Assembly (NCBI GenBank): GCA_900660155.1 | Contig: CABFPE010000305.1 | Coordinates: 5,708-68,734 of the forward strand | DNA length: 63,027 nt | Source of the DNA: Hofstenia miamia | Taxonomy: Eukaryota; Xenacoelomorpha; Acoela; Hofsteniidae | Direction of reading: 5' to 3' | Shown here: positions 1 through 13,800 of the stretch, piece after piece | Layout of the letters: every line of letters starts with the position of its first letter | How positions within the stretch are numbered: position 1 is the first letter of the stretch | The notes under the pieces: generated by a model | The model's input: the letters and a program-made list of their open reading frames with translations, nothing else | Databases searched by the model: none | What the model was told of the DNA's origin: nothing | Translations under genes and position numbers: made by a program

Positions 1-1
1 G

Positions 2-380
2 CCATCAATTGCTCCAACTGGTGTACCTGGCTCTCAAACAACAAGGCAAGGACAAACTAGTTCTTCTATGCAGCAAGCTTCTGAGCTCACAACTACATCT
101 CTGTCTGGTATACCTGAATCATTGACATCTCCTTTAATTCCAAGCAGTGCTACAACCCTAATTCAGTCGACATCTCTTTTAACAAGAATAACAGCTCGTA
201 TTGGTTCGACAACTATTACTAGTAGTGTTAGTACTGAACCTCTTGAAACTACAGGTACATGATTTCCAAATATTGCAAGTACTATTCTGTTTTAGGTAGC
301 GGAGGAACTACGTTTACTGCAACATGCTCGCCTCCTGATATTGAAATACCTGGAAGTACTTGGCATTGTGACTGTGATGT
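2..380 (+). CDS. Ser/Thr-rich linker plus VWC/E-like Cys fragment (first visible exons)
   Basis: The first exon is open from base 2 and ends at a phase-1 donor after 254. Its translation is dominated by Ser, Thr and Pro, as in an O-glycosylated linker. The exon at 296-380 continues in frame with a C-x-P-P start, the motif [10 protein letters not shown] and a phase-2 donor. Joined to 808 it continues into [16 protein letters not shown]. The W-x-C-x-C spacing followed by a paired Cys resembles the E/VWC-like element that follows TIL in VWF-type assemblies. The donor at 380/381 was chosen because it alone keeps phase with the acceptor at 807/808; reading on to 415 would hit a stop. Confidence 0.6.
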
Positions 381-3300
381 GTGTATCTGCTGGCAAGTTT
401 TTTCAAAAAATTTTTAATATTCGTTTTATATTTTTTTACTGATAAATGACGCATGCTTTTTGTTTTAGATACTACAGATATTCGAAAATTCAAAAAACCA
501 ATTTCATTGAAATAATGAAACTAGTTTATGTAATGTAGATAAAATCGTTTTTAATCCTTGATTGTTAGCATGAAAACTTAGATGGGGCTTTTTTATTACA
601 TTGTAAATTACTTCTAAGCTTTTGCAAATCTGATGATTCATTTTTCTAGTAATATCGAGAATATCTATGTTGCTTTCACATTATGTGCATTTGTTTTCAT
701 ATATCTAATCTCTAGTCTATATAGTACTAAACAAAATCGTTTTTATTGTTAATAATAATAAACATTTCCTGTTTATTTAATTTTAAGCACTAACTTAATT
801 TCTTTAGGTATTGCTCAGCTGGGAGAATTATAGAAAACATTACTCTTCCCCATTGTGAGTCAACTACTACTTTACATACTACAACAACAATAATCCAAAC
901 ATCTTCTCCAACTGTAACTACAACACCTACCATTTGCTCTGCTGCAGATAATATGGAAGAACGGACGGAAGTTGTTTTAGTGGAAAAACCAAAATGCAAT
1001 GGAGATATGCAAGATAGGATTTTGACCGCCCTTATTGATAAGGTATTTCAAACTTGTTGTCGTGTTTAACCACTTTTTAAAATAAAAGGGTCCATTTGTG
1101 TTTTAAGAATGAAAATTAATTTTATTTTTTCTAAAGTAAAAATCATTACTAGTTTATATTAGTAATGCCTAACTTATTCAATCCACGGTGCTATTTAAAT
1201 ATTGAGATGAAGAAAAAATATATCTGAGGATCAATGAATTATATTTGAGAAAAATAGCATTTTTTAATTTTGTTGGAAACAAATCCTTTATTAAGGATAA
1301 TAATTTTAAGTTATTTTTTCGGTCTTGCATTATATTATTTTTGCTAATCTTTAATTTCATTCTTTGCGATATAATTTGACCAATTGAAACCTACTCTATA
1401 TACTAAGAAAATATTCTCGAAAGTTTTTTCCCCTAGTATTTGCTATTCTGTATACTCCAAATATGAATCGCCATAATTTTCTTTTCCAAATATCACTGGA
1501 ATTTATTATAAAAGAGTAAGGAAGAAGTCAAAGTATCTTCTTGCGGTATCAAGCTTGATGTTGATTTTTTTTGATTTTTTGTTATCGTAAGTGATAGCGA
1601 GTCGAATGTTTGACATTGGGATGCATTTATCTCTAACGAACTGCATTCTTGAGTGTAGAATATGAATACAGAGAAACATTGAGGGTTTTAAGCACCCATG
1701 TGTGCAGATGCAATGTAATCTCGTCATAATATTATGAGTACTACAAATTTATTTTAGTTCTATTATTCGTATCAATTTTACTCATTTCAACTAACCTCAA
1801 GAAGTTTCGTATTGACTTTAATTTAACAGGAACTCTCAGTTTCATTATTTTTACATGATTACCGATTCACTAACTAAACTCTACTTTGTTGTCATTAACT
1901 TTTAGTTGTGCTTGTAAAAAGTTTGTTTTTTCTCTAATATTCTTGATGTTTCCATTTTGATTTGTTTATTAAAAAGCGATAACTAATTTTATATTTTTTC
2001 ACTGTCTAGGTATTTGTTTAGAACCCAAATTACGTTGAAGAAATTGACTCCATATCAATTTATTTCGAATCTGAATCTCCTAGTACTTCTATCAACTTTA
2101 AACTTGTTTATGAAGTAAAAAACAATGGTACTGACATTTCGGAATTCTTCTTTGTGAACACTGTAAATGAATATCGATCAAACTCAGAAAAAGTGTCAGC
2201 TATTGCTTCTGCGCAGGTAAACTTTATTTCTCTAAACTATAGTATCATAGAACAGTAAAAATAGTTGGGAGTTGCTATAATTCCATAAATAATATTCACC
2301 TGATCACGAAATTCCATTCACGTTTAAAATCCTTGTCTTCTAACGTGACATATTTATTCCCTTTTTCAAAATGTACTTTTTGTATTTCTATATATATATA
2401 TATATATTTGTGATAGTATATATATATATATATTTATATTTAGATATTTGTATTTTCTAATTTGTAATAGTCCTTCTATTTGAAAGGGCGAAGTGTTATT
2501 GAAATACAACGTTTTCATTAAAATACTTGTTTCTACAATATCTTTAATTTAAATAAGACTGCAGTAGCATATAAAAAATCAGATCTTTTGTACAGTACTT
2601 TCTTAAGTAAATTTTGGTTCAATTATAATTATTTACAGTGGTACTGTGTATACAATTTCTAAAGTTCTCTAACTAAAGAATCAGATCATTTTGTACAAAA
2701 TACTTTATTTAAAAATTGTCCTTCAGTAAATTTAATAATTAGGACGGTCCTTTAGTCTAAAAGCTAACATTACGTTAAGAGCTTAACAAATATAGCATTA
2801 GATCGAAATAAATGAATATAAGCGTTCATCAACACCTCTCCAAAAAATGAAATTAATGAGATCATTTTGGAGTTCTTTGAAGCAATTGTTGCACTCAAGA
2901 AACTGGAAAACCAAATGTATTTAAAGTATTCAACGATTTGAGGCCATCCATTTCTTGCCGTTTTTATTGCAGAAAAAAGGTAGACGATTTTGGTGATTTA
3001 GTAAAGCAGTGAATTCAATATTCTTTCAGGGGGAGCTTATATTTTTGGTAGTTGAAGAACCAGATACTTCACGAAAGTACTTAATGTGTTTGTCGGAATT
3101 TTGTGAAACCCTGAAATTTCATACCTTTTCAAATATCATATAATGTAAGACATATCGAACTATCAAGCTATTGATATTGTATTGATGGTGTTATTCCAGA
3201 GCTTCTAGTTGACTGCACAACACTCAATTTGTTACTCACAAAGAAACCTAATTACGTGATAAAACAGCTGATACATAAAAACTCTATAAAGGGTTTGTAC

Positions 3301-6300
3301 ACTGTAATATCTTTCCCACAGCAATGTACAATTGTGCTATGCGGCAAGGGATACTTATCCAGCTGTGGACAAATTCATATTTTCTTTTAAAGGAGCTACT
3401 GTGAAAAATCCTGCTGTAGATGAATGTTTTCCTCCGTAGCCATTAGTAACCCATTGGGTTACGTGGCCAAGACCAAAGTTGACCTTGCCGCAAATTTTGA
3501 ATATCTTAAAGAATTTATTCTTTACATCAATGGAAGTGGAACTTGGGTTGCTAATGTGATATTTCTGTAATCCAATCTTTGACAGAAAATTATTCGTGTT
3601 ATCGGGGTCTGGTACGAATTGTAAAGAACATATATTGACTAGCAAGTAAATTTGGTGCAAGGTTTTTCTCTTCTCAATAAGATGTTTGCAAAAAATCGAC
3701 ATTTTCTCCCTAACAATGTAGAGAAATATTTTATACTTTTATTCAATAAAACCCTGTCAGAATAAATATTTTTTAAAGGTTTTTTAGATAAATGGATTTA
3801 GTCAAATATAACCAAGTAATACATAGTAATGTGGAAAATTTTAAATAGTAATAATATTTCGAAAGATTTTTAGCTATGGACTCAGCTGATCCTCTATACA
3901 ATACTTTATTTAATATATAAATGTTATGTCATTATTATATAAAAATGCCTAAACATCGTTAACTAGAAAATAAAAAGATATTTGCCACAGTACTTCATTT
4001 TTGTCGAAGCAGTTTTCCTACTCACTGGAGTATCTTTTTTCTAATAATTTTTTTCGTTTTTGTTAAATTATTTAATTCTTAACGAAATCATTATAATATT
4101 TTTAATTAAACCAGCATAGGAAAATAACAATTATACTTTTAAATTTGAAATTGTCTAAAGCATTTAATATATTTTGTAGTCAGTCTAACGTTTATTTTTA
4201 GGTTTATGAAGCTACGGCAAATCAAGAGAAGAATATTTTGGTTAATGTTGATGATGGAGTTCTTGATTTATTACAAATAATTGTTGTTATTCTTTCAGAC
4301 ACTTGCGAAAAAGCTCAAGAAATTCAAATCATTACTGAAGGATGCTTTAAACCTACCACTACTGCATGTAAGGTTTTTTCAACTGTAAAATTCGTTTCTT
4401 TTCGATGTCAATCATCTAGCGTCAATCATAGGTGGAATCGGTCAGTAAAACTCTCAAAACGCCCTACCTGTAGTTTGAAGAAACAGAAAGTATACTCTGA
4501 AAATTAGCCGCATAAACAAATAGAGAATTATTACAAGATCTACTAAATTATGGTGTTAAATAATATAAGTTTCATTTTTTCTTAGACCCATATTTTTTTT
4601 GTTTCCTTTCGTCTATTATGAAACAAAGTAATTAATTATTTATTTATTATATTGATGCGACCTTGAGTGTTTTTTCTTTCACTTTCGTGTTTAGCTTCAA
4701 CACCGTCAATTACATCAACATCTAGTGAGATCTGCATAGCTATTGGTGACATGGAGCGTAAAGATGTATGTGTTAATCAGTATTTATATAGATGCGCAGA
4801 ATAAAATTTTAATCGAAACTTATTTGTACAAATGATTTCTTGATAAACAAGACGAAATGAAAGGATTATCGCGCAAAGTTCTAATCAATATATTTCAGTA
4901 TTGTTTGCTTTCATTTTTGTTCAAAAAAATATTTTAAAACCATTAATGCAAAAAATTTGAATATTATTAATATTTGTTAACAACGTACTTGTAGTATTTA
5001 AAAATCATTTTCTTTTAAGGCGTGACGATCAAATATCTAGTTTTATTCGTATGAATAGTTTATTTTAAAAATGACTGCGGTTACTACGCACTTTCACTTC
5101 TTTGTCATCTACACCTGTTTCTTCACCAGCGATCGAACAAATCTGCCCAGATATTAAAGGAATGTTACCTGAAAAGGCACAAGATTCTCAGAGCATTTAA
5201 CTTAGTTCATTTGCCCCGAGATAAAGCCCATCGTGTAACATCCGCTTTATCTTAACAATTATGTAGCGTACACACTGACAACATTGTGCACACATTTTTG
5301 GGTTATGCGACTCCTTGCACAATCCAAATCATTGGGTTCATTCTCTAAACTCTCCTTGTGTGTAGAACTTCTAGATATCAATAACAGTTTTTTCTTCAAA
5401 ATCGGATCTTTCTTGACGACACATTTTTCCATTAGCATAGCATTGAGTGTAAAAAGCTTTTCATCTTCGGCTAAAATAAATAACGCTTTTGCACCTTTCA
5501 TTTAAAATAATTCGATGCAGTGGATTTTTTGAGTTTCGGCAATCTTCTGTACCTTCTTGATATTTTAAAGCTCAATCAATACTTCATCGTCCCTTGTGAA
5601 AATATAGATAGCAGATATTACTTACAAACTGCTTGATGAATTTCGAAATGATTGTCGATCGTTAGCAGCCTTTATAATTGCATCGAACGACGTGTGTTCC
5701 TAATATGTTTTTAACCTTTGATACTTTAACAAAATCCACCACAACGAATCAATAAAGGCGGCCCTGAAGCGAATTAGTTTGTGCTCATTTTGTTGTAAGA
5801 CAGAAAAATAATACCGATCAAAGAAATTCTTGCGTTTTATATCCAACAACTCTTTTCTTTGTAGATTTTTAAATGGCTTTATTGTTAATATGTGGTAAAT
5901 ATTTTAAATTATCACAAAAATAATTGTACATCTTTATGCATGGTATGGTCATTTAATAGACATTTCCTCTAAATAGAAAGTTTCCATCGATCATTGAAAT
6001 GCTTTACTTTTTTTAAAAACAATTTCTTTTTGAAAAAAATGAATAAAACTGCCAATAAAGTTATATTTTTCTGAAAGGTTAAAAAACAAAAATTTGAAGA
6101 AACATTTATTATCATCAAAAAGAAATTTATTCTTATATTCGCTGTTTTTCATTGTGTCAAAAATTTTGTTTGGATTTTTTATCAAAGTTATTTGTTAGCA
6201 ATTTATTATATTTATGCGTCCTTGGGTGTTTTTTCTTTCACTTTCGTGTTTAGCTTCAACACCGTCAATTACATCAACATCTAGTGAGATCTGCATAGCT

Positions 6301-6780
6301 ATTGGTGACATGGAGCGTAAAGATGAAACTGCCGTTGATAAAGACGTTAATTGCTCAAATATAGACAGCATGGTTAACGTTATTCCATTGAATACTGTAA
6401 GTATCATCTACTGCTTGTTAGTAATTATTCTATAATGATGTGGTTTATCTGTAGGATTGTTAAATATCTAGAACTTATTTCAATTGGTTAAAAGTTTCAA
6501 TTTTAGAAGGAACCTAAAGATGAAGTTGACAATGTCAAATTAACTTTTCTCTCAGATGACGGAGATGAATCTGTTAAATTTCGAGTGCTTTTCAAAGTAA
6601 ACAGCACCGATACTTTAGAACCAATATACATTGATAACTCTCAAAAAGTATTTGATATTGATTCTTTCAATGATCTTATAAATCCCGATGAAGATCTAGG
6701 AGAGGTTAGTTATACTTAATTATTAGCATTCCTCTTAAAATTCAAAAATTTGTTGTACTGATGTGTATCGATGTGTATAA

Positions 6781-6824
<44 letters not shown>

Positions 6825-9800
6825 CTAATTTGTAATAGTCCTTCTATTTGAAAGGGCGAAGTGTTTATTGAAATACAACGTTTTCATTAAAATACTTGTT
6901 TCTACAATATCTTTAATTTAAATAAGACTGCAGTAGCATATAAAAAATCAGATCTTTTGTACAATACTTTCTTAAGTAAATTTTGGTTCAATTATAATTA
7001 TTTACAGTGGTACTGTGTATACAATTTCTAAAGTTCTCTAACTAAAGAATCAGATCATTTTTTACAAAATACTTTATTTAAAAATTGTCCTTCAGTAAAT
7101 TTAATAATTAGGACGGTCCTTTAGTCTAAAAGCTAACATTACGTTAAGAGCTTAACAAATATAGCATTAGATCGAAATAAATGAATATAAGCAGAATGGT
7201 GAAGATTGCCTGTTTGATAAAATTAATGAAACACTACAGGCATTTTACTAACTGCTGCAAGAAATGTGTCCTGTCACTCAACAAGCTATATAACCAAATG
7301 TATTTAAAGTATTCAACGATTTGAGGCCATCCATTTCTTGCCGTTTTTATTGCAGAAAAAAGGTAGACGATTTTGGTGATTTAGTAAAGCAGTGAATTCA
7401 ATATTCTTTCAGAGGGAGCTGATATTTTTGGTAGTTGAAGAACCAGATACTTCACGAAAGTACTTAATGTGTTTGTCGGAATTTTGTGAAACCCTGAAAT
7501 TTCATACCTTTTCAAATATCATATAATGTAAGACATTTTGAACTATCATGCTATTGATATTGTATTGATGGTGTTATTCCAGAGCTTTTAGTTGACTGCA
7601 CAACACTCAATTTGTTACTCACAAACAAACCTAATTACGTGATAAAACAGCTGATACATAAAAACTCTATAAAGAGTTTGTACACTGTAATATCTTTCCC
7701 ACAGCAATGTACAATTGTGCTATGCGGCAAGGGATACTTATCCAGCTGTGGACAAATTCATATTTTCTTTTAAAGGAGCTACTGTGAAAAATCCTGCTGT
7801 AGATGAATGTTTTCCTCCGTAGCCATTAGTAACCCATTGGGTTACGTGGCCAAGACCAAAGTTGACCTTGCCGCAAATTTTGAATATCTTAAAGAATTTA
7901 TTCTTTACATCAATGGAAGTGGAACTTGGGTTGCTAATGTGATATTTCTGTAATCCAATCTTTGACAGAAAATTATTCGTGTTATCGGGGTCTGGTACGA
8001 ATTGTAAAGAACATATATTGACTAGCAAGTAAATTTGGTGCANTGAATATCTTAAAGAATTTATTCTTTACATCAATGGAAGTGGAACTTGGGTTGCTAA
8101 TGTGATATTTCTGTAATCCAATCTTTGACAGAAAATTATTCGTGTTATCGGGGTCTGGTACGAATTGTAAAGAACATATATTGACTAGCAAGTAAATTTG
8201 GTGCAAGGTTTTTCTCTTCTCAATAAGATGTTTGCAAAAAATCGACATTTTCTCCCTAACAATGTAGAGAAATATTTTATACTTTTATTCAATAAAACCC
8301 TGTCAGAATAAATATTTTTTAAAGGTTTTTTAGATAAATGGATTTAGTCAAATATAACCAAGTAATACATAGTAATGTGGAAAATTTTAAATAGTAATAA
8401 TATTTCGAAAGATTTTTAGCTATGGACTCAGCTGATCCTCTATACAATACTTTATTTAATATATAAATGTTATGTCATTATTATATAAAAATGCCTAAAC
8501 ATCGTTAACTAGAAAATAAAAAGATATTTGCCACAGTACTTCATTTTTGCCAAAACAGTTTTCCTACTCACTGGAGTATCTTTTTTCTAATAATTTTTTT
8601 CGTTTTTGTTAAATTATTTAATTCTTAACGAAATCATTATAATATTTTTAATTAAACCAGCATAGGAAAATAACAATTATACTTTTAAATTTGAAATTGT
8701 CTAAAGCATTTAATATATTTTGTAGTCAGTCTAACGTTTATTTTTAGGTTTATGAAGCTACGGCAAATCAAGAGAAGAATATTTTGGTTAATGTTGATGA
8801 TGGAGTTCTTGATTTATTACAAATAATTGTTGTTATTCTTTCAGACACTTGCGAAAAAGCTCAAGAAATTCAAATCATTACTGAAGGATGCTTTAAACCT
8901 ACCACTACTGCATGTAAGGTTTTTTCAACTGTAAAATTCGTTTCTTTTCGATGTCAATCATCTAGCGTCAATCATAGGTGGAATCGGTCAGTAGAAACTC
9001 TCAAAACGCCCGACCTGTACTTTGATGAAACAAAGTATACTCTGAAAATTGGCCGCGTAAACAAATAGAGAATTATTACAAGATCTACTAAATTATGGTG
9101 ATCAAATAATTGAAGTGTCGTTTTTCAGCATAGTGTAAATTTATAGGTTTTTTATTTAAAAAAATTGTGCAAAAAGAGTAATAAATTTTTTAGTTGCACT
9201 TTGACCCGACCTGCAGGTCGATCCAAAACGCTTCCACCTATGGTGTCAATGTTGCATTATTTGATATAATTGATTATAGAGATTGTGTAAGCCTTTAATT
9301 TAACTTTGTATGTGTTAATCAGTATTTATATAGATGCGCAGAATAAAATTTTAATCGAAACTTATTTGTACAAATGATTTCTTGATAAACAAGACGAAAT
9401 GAAAGGATTATCGCGCAAAGTTCTAATCAATATATTTCAGTATTGTTTGCTTTCATTTTTGTTCAAAAAAATATTTTAAAACCATTAATGCAAAAAATTT
9501 GAATATTATTAATATTTGTTAACAACGTACTTGTAGTATTTAAAAATCATTTTCTTTTAAGGCGTGACGATCAAATATCTAGTTTTATTCGTATGAATAG
9601 TTTATTTTAAAAATGACTGCGGTTACTACGCACTTTCACTTCTTTGTCATCTACACCTGTTTCTTCACCAGCGATCGAACAAATCTGCCCAGATATTAAT
9701 GGGATGTTACCTGAAAAGGCACAAGATAATTATTCTCAGTGCATTTAACTTAGTTCGTTTGCCCCGAGATAAAGCCCATCGTGTAACATCCGCTTTATCT

Positions 9801-10836
9801 TAACAATTATGTAGCGTACACACTGACAACATTGTGCACACATTTTTGGGTTATGCGACTCCTTGCACAATCCAAATCATTGGGTTCATTCTCTAAACTC
9901 CCCTTGTGTGTAGAACTTCTAGATATCAATCACAGTTTTTTCTTCAAAATCGGATCTTTCTTGACGACACATTTTTCCATTAGCCTAGCATTGAGTGTAA
10001 AAAGCTTTTCATCTTCGGCTAAAATAAATAACGCTTTTGCACCTTTCATTTAAAATAATTCGATGCAGTGGATTTTTTGAGTTTCGGCAATCTTCTGTAC
10101 CTTCTTGATATTTTCAAGCTCAATCAATAATTCATCGTCCCTTGTGAAAATTTGAAGAAACATTTAATATCATCAAAATGTAATTTGTTGTTAAATTCGT
10201 GGTTCTTTATTGTGTCAAAATATTTTGTTTGGATGAACCAAAGTTATTTGTTAGCAATTTATTATATTTATGCGTCCTTGGGTGTTTTTTCTTTCACTTT
10301 CGTGTTTAGCTTCAACACCGTCAATTACATCAACATCTAGTGAGATCTGCATAGCTATTGGTGACATGGAGCGTAAAGATGAAACTGCCGTTGATAAAGA
10401 CGTTAATTGCTCAAATATAGACAGCATGGTTAACGTTATTCCATTGAATACTGTAAGTATCATCTACTGCTTGTTAGTAATTATTCTATAATGATGTGGT
10501 TTATCTGTAGGATTGTTAAATATCTAGAACTTATTTCAATTGGTTAAAAGTTTCAATTTTAGAAGGAACCTAAAGATGAAGTTGACAATGTCAAATTAAC
10601 TTTTCTCTCAGATGACGGAGATGAATCTGTTAAATTTCGAGTGCTTTTCAAAGTAAACAGCACCGATACTTTAGAACCAATATACATTGATAACTCTCAA
10701 AAAGTATTTGATATTGATTCTTTCAATGATCTTATAAATCCCGATGAAGATCTAGGAGAGGTTAGTTATACTTAATTATTAGCATTCCTCTTAAAATTCA
10801 AAAATTTGTTGTACTGATGTGTATTGATGTGCTTAA

Positions 10837-10873
<37 letters not shown>

Positions 10874-13800
10874 TTGTTAGCTTTANAATCCCGATGAAGA
10901 TCTAGGAGAGGTTAGTTATACTTAATTATTAGCATTCCTCTTAAAATTCAAAATTTTGTGGTACTGATGTGTATCGATGTGTATAAACTTTATGTATATA
11001 TATATATATTTATATATATATATGTATATTTATATATATATATATTTTTTTTTTCTAATTTGTAATAGTCCTTCTATTTGAAAGNGAACATTGGAAGATT
11101 TGATGTAGTCCCCATAAGGAATTCCAACCTGCTGCAGATAATTCTATGTTGTTTTGTAAGTTATATGTAATACTGTGGTGAATTGTAATTAAGAATTTAA
11201 CGTTAATAGCCATAGCAATGGACAAAATCACACTGTAAAGGTAGTGTTGCTAACCAATTACGCGGGTCCAATCGTTCATCAATATCGCTCATAAAAATGA
11301 AATTAGTAATAAGATCATTTTGGAGTTCTTTGAAGAAATAATCCACTCAAGAAACTGGAAAACCCAATGTATTTAAAGTATTCAACGATTTGAGGCCATC
11401 CATTTTTTGTCGTTTTTATTGCAGAAAAAAGGTAGACGATTTTGGTGATTTAGTAAAGCAGTGATTTCATTTTTAATATCTTTAATTTAAATAAGACTGC
11501 AGTAGCATATAAAAAATCAGATCTTTTGTACAGTACTTTCTTAAGTAAATTTTGGTTCAATTATAATTATTTACAGTGGTACTGTGTATACAATTTCTAA
11601 AGTTCTCTAACTAAAGAATCAGATCATTTTTTACAAAATACTTTATTTAAAAATTGTCCTTCAGTAAATTTAATAATTAGGACGGTCCTTTAGTCTAAAA
11701 GCTAACATTGCGTTAAGAGCTTAACAAATATAGCATTAGATCGAAATAAATGAATATAAGCAGAATGGTGAAGATTGCCTGTTTGATAAAATTAATGAAA
11801 CACTACAGGCATTTTACTAACTGCTGCAAGAAATGTGTCCTGTCACATTCAGTTACAAGCTATATAACTTATGGTGGAAACTCGCACAAAGTATTCCAAG
11901 GAACATTGGAAGATTTGATGTAGTCCCCATAAAGAATTCCAACCTACTGCAGATAATTCTATGTTGTTTTGTAAGTTATATGTAATACTGCGTTGAATTG
12001 TAATTAAGAATTTAACGGTAATGGCCATAGCAATGGACAAAATCACACAGTAAAGGTAGTGTTGCTAGCCAATTCTGCGGGTCCAATCGTTCATCAACAC
12101 CTCTCCAAAAAATGAAATTAATAAGATCATTTTGGAGTTCTTTGAAGAAATAATCCACTCAAGAAACTGGAAAACCAAATGTATTTAAAGTATTCAACGA
12201 TTTGAGGCCATCCATTTCTTGCCGTTTTTATTGCAGTAAAAAAGGTAGACGATTTTGGTGATTTAGTAAAGCAGTGAATTCAATATTCTTTCAGGGGGAG
12301 CTTATATTTTTGGTAGTTGAAGAACCAGATACTTCACGAAAGTACTTAATGTGTTTGTCGGAATTTTGTGAAACCCTGAAATTTCATACCTTTTCAAATA
12401 TCATATAATGTAAGACATATCGAACTATCAAGCTATTGATATTGTATTGATGGTGTTATTCCAGAGCTTCTAGTTGACTGCACAACACTCAATTTGTTAC
12501 TCACAAAGAAACCTAATTACGTGATAAAACAGCTGATACATAAAAACTCTATAAAGGGTTTGTACACTGTAATATCTTTCCCACAGCAATGTACAATTGT
12601 GCTATGCGGCAAGGGATACTTATCCAGCTGTGGACAAATTCATATTTTCTGTTAAAGGAGCTACTGTGAAAAATCCTGCTGTAGATGAATGTTTTCCTCC
12701 GTAGCCATTAGTAACCCATTAGGTTACGTGGCCAAGACCAAAGTTGACCTTGCCGCAAATTTTGAATATCTTAAAGAATTTATTCTTTACATCAATGGAA
12801 GTGGAACTTGGGTTGCTAATGTGATATTTCTGTAATCCAATCTTTGACAGAAAATTATTCGTGTTATCGGGGTCTGGTACGAATTGTAAAGAACATATAT
12901 TGACTAGCAAGTAAATTTGGTGCAAGGTTTTTCTCTTCTCAATAAGATGTTTGCAAAAAATCGACATTTTCTCCCTAACAATGTAGAGAAATATTTTATA
13001 CTTTTATTCAATAAAACCCTGTCAGAATAAATATTTTTTAAAGGTTTTTTAGATAAATGGATTTAGTCAAATATAACCAAGTAATACATAGTAATGTGGA
13101 AAATTTTAAATAGTAATAATATTTCGAAAGATTTTTAGCTATGGACTCAGCTGATCCTCTATACAATACTTTATTTAATATATAAATGTTATGTCATTAT
13201 TATATAAAAATGCCTAAACATCGTTAACTAGAAAATAAAAAGATATTTGCCACAGTACTTCATTTTTGCCAAAACAGTTTTCCTACTCACTGGAGTATCT
13301 TTTTTCTAATAATTTTTTTCGTTTTTGTTAAATTATTTAATTCTTAACGAAATCATTATAATATTTTTAATTAAACCAGCATAGGAAAATAACAATTATA
13401 CTTTTAAATTTGAAATTGTCTAAAGCATTTAATATATTTTGTAGTCAGTCTAACGTTTATTTTTAGGTTTATGAAGCTACGGCAAATCAAGAGAAGAATA
13501 TTTTGGTTAATGTTGATGATGGAGTTCTTGATTTATTACAAATAATTGTTGTTATTCTTTCAGACACTTGCGAAAAAGCTCAAGAAATTCAAATCATTAC
13601 TGAAGGATGCTTTAAACCTACCACTACTGCATGTAAGGTTTTTTCAACTGTAAAATTCGTTTCTTTTCGATGTCAATCATCTAGCGTCAATCATAGGTGG
13701 AATCGGTCAGTAAAACTCTCAAAACGCCCTACCTGTAGTTTGAAGAAACAGAAAGTATACTCTGAAAATTAGCCGCATAAACAAATAGAGAATTATTACA

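Noticed and set aside
5284..5505. 73-codon plus-strand frame, also at 9832-10053
   Set aside because: It overlaps a minus-strand frame of similar length in a duplicated intron, and neither strand gives a recognised protein.
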